A DNA stretch of 64,000 nucleotides from Listeria ilorinensis (lineage in GTDB: Bacteria > Bacillota > Bacilli > Lactobacillales > Listeriaceae). Under the pieces are notes generated by a model, which had not been told where the DNA came from, ran no database searches, and saw only the letters and a program-made list of their open reading frames with translations. The translations under genes were made by a program, and so were the position numbers. Location of the stretch: positions 1 through 64,000 of the forward strand of contig NZ_CAJYCN010000010.1 of assembly GCF_913566895.1 (NCBI RefSeq). The letters are read 5' to 3'. Shown here piece by piece: positions 1-9,264 of the stretch (position 1 is the first letter of the stretch; the number at the start of each line of letters is the position of its first letter).

Positions 1-14
1 CTAGATTTCACGGT

Positions 15-41
15 GATTCTCATGAAAGTTCCATGAGAATC
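15..41 (-). promoter_or_regulatory. Putative LisR-type box for a further sRNA unit beyond the left edge
   Basis: On the minus strand two TCATG half-sites lie 11 bp apart (TCATG, six bases, TCATG) inside a palindromic ATTCTCATG...CATGAGAAT. An 11-bp direct-repeat period is typical of OmpR-family regulators, and LisR drives LhrC promoters in L. monocytogenes. The box lies downstream of the terminator of the leftmost visible unit, so it should serve a copy outside the window. Confidence 0.5.
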
Positions 42-77
42 TCAAAAACTTTTTCTCACCTGGCTGTTTTTGAACAA

Positions 78-185
78 TAAAAAAACCGATGTGGAAAAAG
101 GGAGTAAACCACATCGGTCAAAAAGGGAGTTTGGGATTTTCATTTAATTAGGGAAAGAAATGAAAATGTTTGCTTGTTGTTAGCT
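78..185 (-). ncRNA. lhrC: LhrC-family small RNA, copy A
   Basis: Read on the minus strand, this has a perfect 10-bp stem (158-167 with 136-145) whose loop holds UUCCC, then a single-stranded stretch with AUCCC and CUCCC, then a perfect 10-bp terminator stem (109-118 with 85-94) whose loop holds ACUCCC, then a U-run. Stem-loop, unpaired UCCC stretch and UCCC terminator loop is the LhrC layout; LhrC RNAs use UCCC motifs to pair with Shine-Dalgarno regions of cell-envelope mRNAs. The length of about 108 nt and the position beside cysK also match. The 5' end is inferred from the A/T-rich -10 at 192-199. Confidence 0.8.
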
Positions 186-225
186 TATGTTTATATATTA
201 ACCAGTCTAGGCTAGATTTCACGGT

Positions 226-252
226 GATTCTCATGAAAGTTCCATGAGAATC
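226..252 (-). promoter_or_regulatory. Putative LisR-type box upstream of LhrC copy A
   Basis: Same TCATG direct repeat with 11-bp period as at 15-41. It lies about 30-55 bp upstream of the -10 of copy A, the usual place for a response-regulator site. LisR binding is inferred from the known control of LhrC in L. monocytogenes. Confidence 0.5.
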
Positions 253-287
253 TCAAAAACTTTTTCTCACCTGGCTGTTTTTGAACA

Positions 288-391
288 ACAAAAAACCGAT
301 GTGGAAAAAGGGAGTAAACCACATCGGCCAAAAAGGGAGTTTGGGATTTTCATTTAATAGGGGAAAAATGAAAATGTTTGTTGTTAGCTTA
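288..391 (-). ncRNA. lhrC: LhrC-family small RNA, copy B
   Basis: Second tandem copy. Stem-loop A (366-375 with 346-355) has UUUCCCC in its loop, the unpaired linker has AUCCC and CUCCC, and the terminator stem (319-327 with 296-304) again has ACUCCC in its loop followed by U residues. Substitutions against copy A fall mostly outside the stems and UCCC motifs, as expected for functional RNAs. Its upstream sequence (392-480) has a TATATAA -10 but lacks the TCATG repeat found before copy A. Confidence 0.78.
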
Positions 392-484
392 TGTTTATAT
401 AATACCGACTGAAAAAGTTATTCTGCTGATAAAAAGATTAGATTTTCCTAAGAAAACTGTTTTAACTCTCTCAGAAGTCTTTTT

Positions 485-517
485 TACATAAAAAGGCTGG
501 CATATTAGTCCAGCCTT
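485..517 (-). terminator. cysK terminator
   Basis: AAGGCTGG (493-500) pairs with CCAGCCTT (510-517), followed on the minus strand by TTTTT. It directly follows the cysK stop codon. Confidence 0.85.
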
Positions 518-523
518 CAACGA

Positions 524-1447
524 TTATTCAAAATTGTAAAGTGCAGTGCTTAAGTAACGTTCGCCATTACTTGCAACGACCGCCAACACTTTTTTGCCTT
601 CACCCAGTTTCTTCGCTAGATCCAAGGCCGCTTTAATTGTTGCTCCCGAAGAAATCCCTACTAAAATTCCTTCTTTTTTTGCTACCTCGCGCGCAATTTC
701 TAATGCATCCTCGCTTTTAACTTTTAAAACACCATCATAAACTTTGGTATCCAAAGTATCAGGAATAAATCCTGCTCCGATTCCTTGAATTTTATGCGGA
801 GAAGGAGAACCGCCACTTAGCACAGGGGATTCTTCTGGCTCTAATGCATACACCTTTACATCAGGATAATTTTGTTTTAGAACATGACCAACACCAGTAA
901 CTGTTCCACCTGTTCCAACGCCTGCGATAAAAGCATCTAAGCCTTCTTTACCAAAAGCTTCTACGATTTCTGGTCCTGTGGTATTTTCATGCACCTGAGG
1001 ATTGGCAGGATTATGAAATTGTTGTGGAATAAAGTAGCCATGTTCTTTTGCTAATTCATCCGCTTTGGCAATCGCTCCTTTCATTCCTTCTGCTCCTGGT
1101 GTAAGAACAAGCTCCGCCCCATAAGCTTGAAGCAATTTGCGACGTTCAATACTCATTGTGTCTGGCATAACGAAGATTGCCTTATAGCCCTTAGCTGCTG
1201 CCACCATCGCCAGTCCAATACCAGTATTACCGCTCGTAGGCTCTAAGATTGTATCCCCTGGTTTGATTAGTCCTTTCTTTTCTGCATCTTCAATCATTGC
1301 ATTCGCAATACGATCTTTAATGCTTCCTCCCGGATTTTGGAATTCTAATTTTACATACACTTCCGCACTACCAGCTTCAGGTAGACGATTTAATTTTACA
1401 ATTGGGGTATTGCCGATTAAATCTGTAACAGAATTTACAATTGTCAT
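524..1447 (-). CDS. cysK: Cysteine synthase A (O-acetylserine sulfhydrylase)
   Basis: PLP enzyme making L-cysteine from O-acetylserine and sulfide in the cytoplasm. Visible are the Schiff-base lysine in GGSIKDR (about residue 44) and the TSGNTG substrate/phosphate loop (about 71-76); length about 307 residues matches the family. A GTG at 1453 is open in frame but only three bases from the AGGAGT ribosome site; the ATG at 1447 sits nine bases away and gives the usual [15 protein letters not shown] start, so I chose it. It is a single-gene unit with its own promoter and terminator beside the LhrC cluster, as in L. monocytogenes. Confidence 0.95.
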   Translation of the reverse strand: MTIVNSVTDLIGNTPIVKLNRLPEAGSAEVYVKLEFQNPGGSIKDRIANAMIEDAEKKGLIKPGDTILEPTSGNTGIGLAMVAAAKGYKAIFVMPDTMSIERRKLLQAYGAELVLTPGAEGMKGAIAKADELAKEHGYFIPQQFHNPANPQVHENTTGPEIVEAFGKEGLDAFIAGVGTGGTVTGVGHVLKQNYPDVKVYALEPEESPVLSGGSPSPHKIQGIGAGFIPDTLDTKVYDGVLKVKSEDALEIAREVAKKEGILVGISSGATIKAALDLAKKLGEGKKVLAVVASNGERYLSTALYNFE

Positions 1448-1480
1448 TTTCACAGCACTCCTTTAATAGGCTTTTCTTTT

Positions 1481-1510
1481 ACTTTAATCAATTCCGAGTG
1501 TTTTTGTCAA
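1481..1510 (-). promoter_or_regulatory. Probable sigma-A promoter of cysK
   Basis: Minus strand TTGACA (1505-1510), 18 bp, TAAAGT (1481-1486). The -35 is perfect and the -10 weak, so an activator may be needed. Confidence 0.5.
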
Positions 1511-1522
1511 ATTTAATGTCTC

Positions 1523-1558
1523 AAAAAAGGCAGCTATCTAAAACTTAGAGCTGCCTTT
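1523..1558 (-). terminator. hslO-coaX terminator
   Basis: AAAGGCAGCT (1526-1535) pairs perfectly with AGCTGCCTTT (1549-1558), followed on the minus strand by a T-run, just after the hslO stop. Confidence 0.85.
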
Positions 1559-1571
1559 TAAAATAAATTTC

Positions 1572-2456
1572 TTATTGTGCTTCTTCATATAGTTTTTCAA
1601 GTTCTGCTTCATCAAAGTGATAGTGATTACGGCAAAAATGGCATTCTGCTTCTGCTCCATGATCCTCTTCGATCATTTGCTTGATTTCATCTTTTCCAAG
1701 CGATATGATTGCAGCGCCAAAACGTTCTTTTGAACAATTGCACTCAAATGACACAGGAATTTTTTCAAGGATTTGCAGATTATCCTCTCCTCCTGCTAAA
1801 ATCGCTAGAATTTCTTCCGGTGTCTTACCTTCATCAATAAGCCTAGAAACTGTTGGGCAATTTTTCAAGTTTTTTTCTAAATCGTCAATCAGTGCATCAT
1901 CGGCTCCTGGCATAAGTTGAATCATAAAGCCACCAGCTGCTTTGATAGAATCATCTGGGTTTACCAACACACCTACACCGACTGAAGAATTGATTTGTTC
2001 AGATTTAGCCAGATAATAAGTAAAATCTTCACCAATTTCTCCAGAAACAATCGGAATCTGTCCTGTAAAGTTTTGTCCAAATCCCAGATCTTTTACGACT
2101 GACAGTGTCCCTTCTGTTCCTACTCCACGCCGCACATCCAGTTTTCCTGCTCCATTAAGTTCATCAAAGTGAACATGCGGATTGGTTACATACCCGCGAA
2201 CATGGCCCTGTGTATTGCTATCTGCAATAATTGGACCAATTGGACCGTTGCCTTCTATTTTTATGGTTATTTTCTGATCTTCTTTCTGCATAGCACCCAT
2301 CAAAAGTGTTGCAGTCATCGTTCTCCCGAGGGCAGCTGACGAAACGGACCATGTGTCATGTCGTTTTTGTGCCTCATTGATTGTATCTGTTGTAATGGCT
2401 GCATATGCCCGAACACGGCCATCATATGCGAGCGCTTTGATTAAATAATCTGTCAT
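1572..2456 (-). CDS. hslO: Hsp33 redox-regulated chaperone
   Basis: Holdase chaperone that is switched on by oxidative unfolding in the cytoplasm. The 294-residue protein shows the Hsp33 zinc switch near its C-terminus: CxC (C239, C241) and CxxC (C272, C275). ATG start at 2456 with AAAGGAG ten bases upstream. It follows coaX by 22 bp on the same strand and shares its terminator, so the two form an operon, the order known in Listeria. Confidence 0.95.
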   Translation of the reverse strand: MTDYLIKALAYDGRVRAYAAITTDTINEAQKRHDTWSVSSAALGRTMTATLLMGAMQKEDQKITIKIEGNGPIGPIIADSNTQGHVRGYVTNPHVHFDELNGAGKLDVRRGVGTEGTLSVVKDLGFGQNFTGQIPIVSGEIGEDFTYYLAKSEQINSSVGVGVLVNPDDSIKAAGGFMIQLMPGADDALIDDLEKNLKNCPTVSRLIDEGKTPEEILAILAGGEDNLQILEKIPVSFECNCSKERFGAAIISLGKDEIKQMIEEDHGAEAECHFCRNHYHFDEAELEKLYEEAQ

Positions 2457-2478
2457 CCTGAATTAACTCCTTTATTTT

Positions 2479-3249
2479 TTATACCGTTTTGTTTCGCTTA
2501 TATAGCAAATTGAGACCTTTGAGAGTTAGAAACGGGTCTAACACATCCACTAGATCAGATTTCTCCGTTATTAACCGGGCAAGTCCGCCTGTTACGACGA
2601 CAATCGGATCTGTGCCAGCCTGCTTCTTCATTTCCCGAATGATACCTTCGAATTGACCGAGGAAACCGTAAAAAATACCAGACTGCATGGAGCTGACGGT
2701 TGATTTTCCCACCACTTTATCAGCAGCCGCAATATCCACACGTGGAAGTTTTGCCGCGCGGTTATAAAGAGCTTCGGTTGAAATCATGATCCCAGGTGCA
2801 ATCGCTCCCCCCTGATAAATCCCTTTTTCGTCAATGTAACAAAAGGTGGTTGCGGTGCCAAAATCGACAACAATCGCCGGCTTGCCATATTCTTCAATCG
2901 TTGCAACTGCATTGACAATCCGATCAGCACCGATCTCGCGTGGATTATCAACCTTTAAATTCAGCCCAGTTTTGATCCCCGGTCCTACGATTAATGGTTG
3001 ACTATGAAAATAACGTGTACACATGGTGGTCATTGCGTGCATCACTGGCGGTACAACGGATGAAATAATAATTCCTGTTACATGGTCTGCCTTAATTTTT
3101 GCATGTCCGAAAAAATTTAATACGATCATCCCTAATTCATCAGCCGTGCGAAGACGATTCGTTTCAAGTCGCCAATAATTAGTTAATTGATCGTTTTGAT
3201 AGAGACCAAATGTACAGTTGGTATTGCCTACATCTATGACTAAAATCAT
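2479..3249 (-). CDS. coaX: Type III pantothenate kinase
   Basis: First step of coenzyme A synthesis: phosphorylates pantothenate. The 256-residue protein begins with the ASKHA phosphate-binding motif DVGNTN (6-11) and has a second DFGTATT motif near residue 130, both typical of CoaX and not of CoaA. ATG at 3249 with AAAGGA upstream. First gene of the coaX-hslO pair, downstream of ftsH and separated from it by the ftsH terminator. Confidence 0.94.
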   Translation of the reverse strand: MILVIDVGNTNCTFGLYQNDQLTNYWRLETNRLRTADELGMIVLNFFGHAKIKADHVTGIIISSVVPPVMHAMTTMCTRYFHSQPLIVGPGIKTGLNLKVDNPREIGADRIVNAVATIEEYGKPAIVVDFGTATTFCYIDEKGIYQGGAIAPGIMISTEALYNRAAKLPRVDIAAADKVVGKSTVSSMQSGIFYGFLGQFEGIIREMKKQAGTDPIVVVTGGLARLITEKSDLVDVLDPFLTLKGLNLLYKRNKTV

Positions 3250-3326
3250 TTTCCCGCCATCCTTTGCGCATAATCTTCTTGTATCATAGCACTTTTTTAT
3301 AAAATTGCCGAGTGTTTGGTTTTCCG

Positions 3327-3360
3327 AAAAAAGAGAACCAAGCTGAATCGCTTAGTTCTC
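3327..3360 (-). terminator. ftsH terminator
   Basis: GAGAAC (3333-3338) pairs with GTTCTC (3355-3360), extended by an inner AGC/GCT pairing, followed on the minus strand by a T-run. Confidence 0.8.
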
Positions 3361-3376
3361 CTTTGATTATATTCCC

Positions 3377-5485
3377 TTACTTATCTTCTTTATTGTCTTC
3401 ATCTGCATCTGAAGCAGGTTCTTCTGCTGATGCTTTGATCTCTGTTTCGTTTGTGGGTTGTTCCTCTTCAGTAGCTTCTTCCTGTTTTGCCTCGTCTTGT
3501 TTGTGTTCAGCCTTATCTTCTGCTAACATCTCTTTCTTTTCTTCTTCAAAAGATTTTGGTTCACTGTCTTTTTCAGAAGGATAGTCTTCGATGACGAGTG
3601 TATCAGCATCCGGTGGCATTACTCCGTCATTGAATAGCGAACGGATTTGACGGGCATCCAATGTTTCAACTTCAAGCAGCGTTTCTGCAATCAGTTTATG
3701 TTGTTCTTGATGTTCAAGAATGATGTTTTTAGCTCGATCATAGCAGTGACGAATCAAGCTTTGTACTTCTGTGTCAATTTCATAAGCAATTTTATCGGAA
3801 AATCCTTTATCATTGCCGAAATCGCGTCCCATAAATACTTGACCACCGCCAGAAGCAAATTGAAGCGGGCCGATTTTATCGCTCATTCCCCATTCAGTTA
3901 CCATACGGCGAGCAATTTCAGTCGCGCGTTCAAAGTCATTACTAGCACCTGTCGTAACTTCACCAAAAGTGACTTCTTCTGCAACACGACCACCTAAAAG
4001 TCCGGTAATCCGGTCAAGCAGCTCAGCTTTTGTCATTAAGAAGCGGTCTTCTTTTGGAAGCATTACTGCATATCCGCCAGCCTGTCCGCGTGGCACAATC
4101 GTAACCTTATGAACGGTTTCTGCTTCATCAAGTACCATCCCGACAATGGTATGGCCACTTTCATGATAAGCAACTGTACGACGTTCTTTTTTAGAGATGA
4201 CACGATTTTTCTTAGCGGGACCAGCAATCACACGGTCTGTTGCTTCATCGATGTCACTCATATCAATTTGTTTCTTATCTGCACGAGCTGCAACAAGAGC
4301 AGCTTCGTTCAACAGATTTTCAAGATCGGCACCAGAGAATCCCGGTGTACGTTGTGCAACAGCTTTTAAATCAACACTTTTCGCAAGCGGTTTATTCCGC
4401 GCATGAACACGAAGGACTGCTTCACGACCTTTCACATCTGGACGGTCAACCATGATTTGACGGTCAAAACGTCCTGGACGAAGAAGGGCTGGATCAAGTA
4501 CATCAGCACGGTTCGTTGCCGCGATGATAATGATCCCTTCATTGCCACTAAAACCATCCATTTCTACAAGCAACTGGTTAAGTGTTTGTTCGCGTTCATC
4601 ATGTCCGCCGCCGAGACCTGCGCCACGTTGACGACCTACTGCATCAATTTCATCGATAAAGATAATACACGGAGCATTTTTCTTGGCGTTTTCAAAGAGA
4701 TCACGTACACGGCTTGCACCGACACCAACAAACATTTCTACAAAGTCAGAACCGCTGATAGAAAAGAATGGCACGCCAGCTTCACCAGCAACCGCACGAG
4801 CTAAGAGCGTTTTACCTGTACCTGGAGGACCAACTAACAGCACTCCTTTTGGAATACGGGCGCCCAGTTCAGAAAATTTGCGTGGATCCTTCAAAAATTC
4901 CACAACTTCAACTAATTCCTGCTTCTCTTCGTCCGCTCCTGCTACATCTGTAAAGCGAACTTTTTTCTTCTCGTCGTTGTAAAGTTTGGCTTTGCTTTTA
5001 CCAAAGCTCATTACTTTACCGCCGCCTCCACCTTGAGACTGGCTCATCAAGAAGAAGAACAGGATGATAATGATCAAGAATGGAATAATCGAAGTAAAGA
5101 ATGTTACCCAACCACTGTTTTGTTTGGCAGGAACGACTTCCATTTTTGTATCACTTTTAGTGGCTGCTTTTTCCATGTCCGTTAAAAGCGAGTCGCTGTT
5201 AATTGCATACGTCGTGAACGTATTTTCATCTTTATTAGCACCTAGACCGGAGCTTTTTTCTTTGCTTGAAGAATCAGATGACTTGAGTTCGCCTTCGATG
5301 GTGTAAACACTTCGATCAGGCTGAATGGTAAATGATTTAATATCTCCATCCTCAAGTTTTGTCATAAACTCATTGTAACTAATATCTTTAGCGGCCTCTT
5401 TGTTATTGTTAAGTGATGCGACGATGCCGATAATGACCAAGAAAATTATGACGTAAAATATTGCGTTTCTAAAAAACCTGTTCAT
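3377..5485 (-). CDS. ftsH: ATP-dependent zinc metalloprotease FtsH
   Basis: Membrane-anchored AAA+ protease that degrades misfolded membrane proteins and regulators. Seen in order: TM helix 5-25, an extracytoplasmic loop, TM helix 127-148, glycine-rich linker, Walker A GPPGTGKT (219-226), Walker B FIDEID (276-281), SRH with RPGRFDRQI, and the zinc motif HESGH (441-445). The C-terminal 80 residues are a long Glu/Lys-rich tail of low complexity. ATG at 5485 follows GGAGG closely. At 702 residues it is slightly longer than typical because of the tail. The gene order tilS-hpt, ftsH is conserved in Firmicutes. Confidence 0.97.
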   Translation of the reverse strand: MNRFFRNAIFYVIIFLVIIGIVASLNNNKEAAKDISYNEFMTKLEDGDIKSFTIQPDRSVYTIEGELKSSDSSSKEKSSGLGANKDENTFTTYAINSDSLLTDMEKAATKSDTKMEVVPAKQNSGWVTFFTSIIPFLIIIILFFFLMSQSQGGGGGKVMSFGKSKAKLYNDEKKKVRFTDVAGADEEKQELVEVVEFLKDPRKFSELGARIPKGVLLVGPPGTGKTLLARAVAGEAGVPFFSISGSDFVEMFVGVGASRVRDLFENAKKNAPCIIFIDEIDAVGRQRGAGLGGGHDEREQTLNQLLVEMDGFSGNEGIIIIAATNRADVLDPALLRPGRFDRQIMVDRPDVKGREAVLRVHARNKPLAKSVDLKAVAQRTPGFSGADLENLLNEAALVAARADKKQIDMSDIDEATDRVIAGPAKKNRVISKKERRTVAYHESGHTIVGMVLDEAETVHKVTIVPRGQAGGYAVMLPKEDRFLMTKAELLDRITGLLGGRVAEEVTFGEVTTGASNDFERATEIARRMVTEWGMSDKIGPLQFASGGGQVFMGRDFGNDKGFSDKIAYEIDTEVQSLIRHCYDRAKNIILEHQEQHKLIAETLLEVETLDARQIRSLFNDGVMPPDADTLVIEDYPSEKDSEPKSFEEEKKEMLAEDKAEHKQDEAKQEEATEEEQPTNETEIKASAEEPASDADEDNKEDK

Positions 5486-5620
5486 TCCTTACCTCCTCCC
5501 ACGTAAGAAAGTCGACTTATGGCTTTCTAATCATGTACAAAAGCGCAGTTCGTTACTCGACCGGACTCTTTCCCTGATTCCAAAAACTCATCCGCTGTCT
5601 ACCTCTCACGAAGATCTTCT

Positions 5621-5626
5621 ATTATA
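5621..5626 (-). promoter_or_regulatory. Candidate -10 element of ftsH
   Basis: A perfect TATAAT on the minus strand about 135 bp upstream of ftsH. No good -35 is visible. The remaining 290-bp gap before tilS-hpt is A/T-rich, with a weak low-GC hairpin near 5730-5760 that might end the hpt transcript. Confidence 0.4.
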
Positions 5627-5778
5627 ATATTTTTCCTTTTAAATAGGTCTAAAAAACTAAGATTAATGATAGCATACCGACTATCAATTTCCTACTATTT
5701 TGCATGGTTGACATGATTTTTATACCCTATTATTTACTATTTATTCTACTAAAAATAAAATAGTTTATGCAAACAAAT

Positions 5779-7728
5779 TTAATTACTGTATACTTCCGGT
5801 TTTAGAACGCCGATGTATGGCAAATTCCGGTATTTTTCCGCATAGTCCAAGCCGTATCCAACGACAAATTCATTCGGAACGATAAAGCCGACATAGTCCG
5901 CTTCGATATCAACATTGCGGCCTTCTGGTTTATCAAGTAATGTAACTAATTTGACAGATTTAGCACGACGGTATTTAATCAAGTCTACCAAATAACTAAG
6001 TGTGCGGCCACTATCAATAATATCTTCTACAATCAGTACATCACGACCATCTACAGACGTATTCAAGTCTTTGATGATTTTTACTTCTCCTGAGGAAACC
6101 ATCCCATTGCCGTAGCTAGAAACATCCATGAAGTCCATTTCCAGATAAGTATCGACTCGTTTGATCAAATCCGTCATAAAAGGCGTTGCACCTTTTAGTA
6201 CCCCAATGACAAGAGGATTACGACCATCATATTCATTCGTAAGCTCTGCACCTAGTTCACGGATTTTTTCCTGCAATTCTTCTTCACTAATCAGCACTTT
6301 TTGAATATCATTATGCATGCTTTTATTTCCTCCTAAATTTCTGTTGTACCTGATTATATATTGCTTTTCCACACGACTTGCTGCCACATCATAGTTTGAT
6401 TTTTTTACCCCCGGGATCCATAGGATTTCGCCTGTAGCATCAGTTATTACCGGTAACTGATCCCGTTCATATTTAGGGATTTTGGCATCAATAAAAATAT
6501 CTTTCAATTTTTTTGTCCCGCCAGTTCCTTTTAGCTTTAGTCGATCTCCCGGCATACGACTGCGAATAATCAGCGGCAACTGTATATCTGCCGCACTGAC
6601 AATGATACCATCAAGCCCAGCAGTCTGAACAACTGAACTTTTTTGCTTCATTCGCAGTTCCGATTCATCGAACAATCGGACGCGATCCCCTGGCACCATC
6701 TGATAGTAAAATTCATTTGAAACGGGGGCTTTTTTCTCGAAAAAGCAGTGTAGTTGCTCATATGAACGCCGGATAATCAGTCCTTTTGAAAGATGTAATT
6801 CAGCAGACGGATTATTGCGGTGAATTATTTCTAAAATCTGATACTGTTGATGTGAAGTGATTTCTTTCGGCATGTCTTTGTACAGATATTTTAATAGTAA
6901 ATGAATTACACGTCGTTGTAAAGGTATCCCTTCATTTTTCAGATTCTCAACGGATACGTCCACGCATTCATCACCTAATGAACAAAATTGCTCGAAAAGT
7001 TGTTTTGCCATTTCTTCCAAAAATTCAAAATCAGCCCTAGATTCTTCAGAAAATCGAGTAAAATGCTCATGGACAGCTGGATTTTCTTTTTGTAAAAACG
7101 GCAGAATCTCTGCGCGATATCGATTGCGCGTAAAACGGAGATCCTGATTAGAGACATCTGCACAATAACTGATCTGTTCCTTCTCGCAATAAGCCAGAAT
7201 GTTAGCTTTCGTCTCTGCAAGCATTGGCCGCACGACTTGTCCTGATGCTATCGAACGATATGGTGCCATTCCAGACCAGCCAGTACTAGAACTGCCACGT
7301 ACAAGACGCATCAAAATCGTTTCAATTTGATCATCTGCATGATGCGCCAGTACTAACTTGTTATAACCTTGTTCCTGCATTACTTTTTTAAATTGCTGGT
7401 ATCTCGCTTGTCTCGCAGCTTCTTCAATGCCGATCTTTTGCTCAGCTGCTAATTGCCCGACCGGGATATCCGCCCTGATAAATGGCAATGCATAATGAGC
7501 GACCATTTTAGCAACATGGACAGCTTCTTCTTGCGACTCAGCTCGCAGCATGTGGTTGATATGGACGACTGCTGCTTGGTCTTGCTCGGCAAAGCCATTT
7601 TTTACCAAAAAATGCAGCAATGCCAAAGAATCCGCTCCACCAGACACCGCAATAAGCAGCTTGTCATCGGAACGAATCAACTCATTTTTCTTTATGTATC
7701 TGACAATTCGCTTTTCAAAATCGTCCAT
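5779..7728 (-). CDS. tilS/hpt: Fused tRNA(Ile) lysidine synthetase / hypoxanthine phosphoribosyltransferase
   Basis: Two cytoplasmic enzymes in one 649-residue frame. Residues 1 to about 460 are TilS, which converts C34 of the CAU-anticodon isoleucine tRNA to lysidine; the PP-loop SGGADS is at 29-34. From M471 on is Hpt (179 residues, normal free length), which salvages hypoxanthine and guanine using PRPP; its [11 protein letters not shown] is the PRPP-binding motif. This fusion is characteristic of Listeria. The Hpt part has its own ATG at 6318 preceded at ten bases by AGGAGG (6329-6334), so free Hpt may also be made. The ATG at 7728 has an AGAAGGG upstream. Confidence 0.95.
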   Translation of the reverse strand: MDDFEKRIVRYIKKNELIRSDDKLLIAVSGGADSLALLHFLVKNGFAEQDQAAVVHINHMLRAESQEEAVHVAKMVAHYALPFIRADIPVGQLAAEQKIGIEEAARQARYQQFKKVMQEQGYNKLVLAHHADDQIETILMRLVRGSSSTGWSGMAPYRSIASGQVVRPMLAETKANILAYCEKEQISYCADVSNQDLRFTRNRYRAEILPFLQKENPAVHEHFTRFSEESRADFEFLEEMAKQLFEQFCSLGDECVDVSVENLKNEGIPLQRRVIHLLLKYLYKDMPKEITSHQQYQILEIIHRNNPSAELHLSKGLIIRRSYEQLHCFFEKKAPVSNEFYYQMVPGDRVRLFDESELRMKQKSSVVQTAGLDGIIVSAADIQLPLIIRSRMPGDRLKLKGTGGTKKLKDIFIDAKIPKYERDQLPVITDATGEILWIPGVKKSNYDVAASRVEKQYIIRYNRNLGGNKSMHNDIQKVLISEEELQEKIRELGAELTNEYDGRNPLVIGVLKGATPFMTDLIKRVDTYLEMDFMDVSSYGNGMVSSGEVKIIKDLNTSVDGRDVLIVEDIIDSGRTLSYLVDLIKYRRAKSVKLVTLLDKPEGRNVDIEADYVGFIVPNEFVVGYGLDYAEKYRNLPYIGVLKPEVYSN

Positions 7729-7759
7729 GTAGGAAACCCTTCTTTAAAATTCTTGGTAA

Positions 7760-7814
7760 AAATAAGGATGGGAGCTGCCAATCAGATTACTTCTGAATCA
7801 GCTTTCCCACCCTA
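7760..7814 (-). terminator. Probable terminator downstream of yabR
   Basis: GGGTGGGA...AGCTG on the minus strand pairs imperfectly with CAGCTCCCATCC, followed by TTATTTTT. Lies between yabR and tilS-hpt. Confidence 0.5.
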
Positions 7815-7831
7815 TCTTTAATGGTCAATTA

Positions 7832-8251
7832 TCAGCCGCGTCTTGCGCCGCGTCCGCCACGTTTGGATTCTGTTTGACGTTTCAAAGTTGATAGCCGATC
7901 TTCACTATCTTTAAGGAATTTCGACATTTTATCTTCAAAATTTTCAACGGTTTTCTTGTTGTTTGCCGGTTTATTGTATTTTGGTTTGCGATCATAATGA
8001 CGCTCACGTTCAGGACGGTCTACAGCTTTACGAATAGACAGACCGATTTTTCCGTCATCCCCAACGTTCATGACTTTAACTGTCACTTCATCGCCTACTG
8101 TCAAGATATCATTAATATCTTTCACATAGTTATCCGCAACCTCACTGATATGGACAAGCCCTGTCTTGCCGCCTTCCAACTCAACAAACGCACCAAAATT
8201 GGTAATCCCAGTAACTTTCCCTTGTAACTTGTTGCCTACTTCGATCGACAT
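7832..8251 (-). CDS. yabR: S1-domain RNA-binding protein (YabR / general stress protein 13 type)
   Basis: A single S1 RNA-binding fold fills residues 3-72 (GKVTGITNFGAFVEL, then GLVHISEVAD), followed by a basic tail ending RGGRGARRG. The 139-residue size and the position between divIC and tilS match YabR of Bacillus and lmo0218 of L. monocytogenes. Probably binds rRNA or mRNA; its exact role is not settled. ATG at 8251 follows AAGGAGG. Co-transcribed with divIC, 105 bp upstream. Confidence 0.88.
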   Translation of the reverse strand: MSIEVGNKLQGKVTGITNFGAFVELEGGKTGLVHISEVADNYVKDINDILTVGDEVTVKVMNVGDDGKIGLSIRKAVDRPERERHYDRKPKYNKPANNKKTVENFEDKMSKFLKDSEDRLSTLKRQTESKRGGRGARRG

Positions 8252-8355
8252 AAAAAAAAGCTTCCTCCTTAAAAATCACTCTACAGCTTAATTATAGCTA
8301 TAATAAAAAGAGTGTCAAACAGTCAAACTTGAGAAAAGCCGATTTCTCAGGCTTG

Positions 8356-8751
8356 TCAGTTAGACGACTCTTTCTTATTCTTATCTTCACTTGGTGTGTT
8401 GAAAATAATTTCGCCATCTTTGCTTAGATAGTATTCACTTCTAGCTAATTTGGCTATGTAATCATCATCTTGCAGTTTAGTGATCGAACTCTTCAGTTCA
8501 GTCTCCTCTTTTTTCATGTCTGCAAGCTCTTTATCTGCCTTTACTTTCTGTTCTTCTTTTTCTCTTAAAACCAGGGCCTGTTTCGTATAAGCATAGGTGA
8601 TGCCACCCCCGACAACAAGTAAAATAACAGCTAACATCATTAGTCTCCGAGCTAAAGCAACGCGACGACGATTTCTGGTTTTTTTCATTGTCTGGGTGTC
8701 TTGAACATAACGATTTTGCATCTTGGCTACTTTCGTTTTTTCTTTTCTCAT
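8356..8751 (-). CDS. divIC: Septum formation initiator DivIC
   Basis: Bitopic division protein acting with FtsL and DivIB at the septum. The 131-residue protein has a basic cytoplasmic N-terminus, one TM helix (about 37-57, LMMLAVILLVVGGGITYAY) and an extracellular coiled coil rich in Glu/Lys (60-105), the DivIC plan. ATG at 8751 with AAAGGAGG eight bases upstream. Its own sigma-A promoter is at 8820-8848. Confidence 0.92.
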   Translation of the reverse strand: MRKEKTKVAKMQNRYVQDTQTMKKTRNRRRVALARRLMMLAVILLVVGGGITYAYTKQALVLREKEEQKVKADKELADMKKEETELKSSITKLQDDDYIAKLARSEYYLSKDGEIIFNTPSEDKNKKESSN

Positions 8752-8819
8752 CTATCGCTCCTCCTTTAACTCATGAATTATTGTTAAAAAGTGGCAGATA
8801 AAAATGGGTCCATAACAAG

Positions 8820-8848
8820 ATAATAGCAATATTTTGCTTGTTTGTCCA
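8820..8848 (-). promoter_or_regulatory. Sigma-A promoter of divIC
   Basis: Minus strand TGGACA (8843-8848), 17 bp, TATTAT (8820-8825), about 70 bp upstream of divIC. Confidence 0.7.
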
Positions 8849-8921
8849 TTGTCATCTGGAATTTTTAACATTTTTTTCTTGACAATTTCGTGAAGATAGT
8901 TTTACAGGTTCTTTTTCAACT

Positions 8922-8975
8922 AAAAAAACACCTGTACAGATTGGCAAAACTTGCTGCCGCCAATCCATACAGGCG
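8922..8975 (-). terminator. Terminator of the mfd-flippase-rqcP run
   Basis: CGCCTGTATGGATTGG on the minus strand pairs with CCAATCTGTACAGGTG, loop in the middle, followed by seven T. A strong stop right after rqcP. Confidence 0.9.
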
Positions 8976-8979
8976 CTTT

Positions 8980-9255
8980 TTATTCTTGACCGTTTCGTTC
9001 TTCACGAATAATCGTATACATCTCGCCTGCTTGCTCTTTTCGTGCATTTTCTTCTAAACGTTCGATTTTCGCTGTCACTGTTTTGGGTCCGAAGCGAATA
9101 ACCAGTTCATCGCCTACTTTGACATTGGTGCCAGGTTTTGCTACCGAACCATTAACTTCAATCCGGCCTTTTTCAGCGACTTCTTTCGCAACCGTGCGTC
9201 GTTTGATTAATCGAGAAACTTTTAAAAATTTATCTAATCTCATTGTAGCAGCCAT
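8980..9255 (-). CDS. rqcP: S4-domain protein RqcP (YabO)
   Basis: Small S4 RNA-binding protein (91 residues) of the Hsp15 type; RLDKFLKVSRLIKRRTVAKE is the S4 helix pair. In B. subtilis RqcP works with RqcH on stalled 50S subunits to add alanine tails. ATG at 9255 has a GGTAAAG just upstream; the next ATG (9243) has no ribosome site. It lies 10 bp after the flippase gene, in one operon with it and probably mfd. Confidence 0.88.
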   Translation of the reverse strand: MAATMRLDKFLKVSRLIKRRTVAKEVAEKGRIEVNGSVAKPGTNVKVGDELVIRFGPKTVTAKIERLEENARKEQAGEMYTIIREERNGQE

Positions 9256-9264
9256 TTACTTTAC

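Larger units (their letters stand above)
1..415. repeat. Tandem 211-bp duplication carrying the two LhrC-like sRNA units
   Basis: The sequence from position 1 recurs almost unchanged from position 212. Both units contain, in the same order, a TCATG direct-repeat box, an A/T-rich promoter region, a stem-loop and a terminator hairpin. They differ by scattered substitutions and short indels, with the terminator stem and UCCC motifs kept. Unit 2 ends near 415, before the cysK terminator. Confidence 0.9.
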
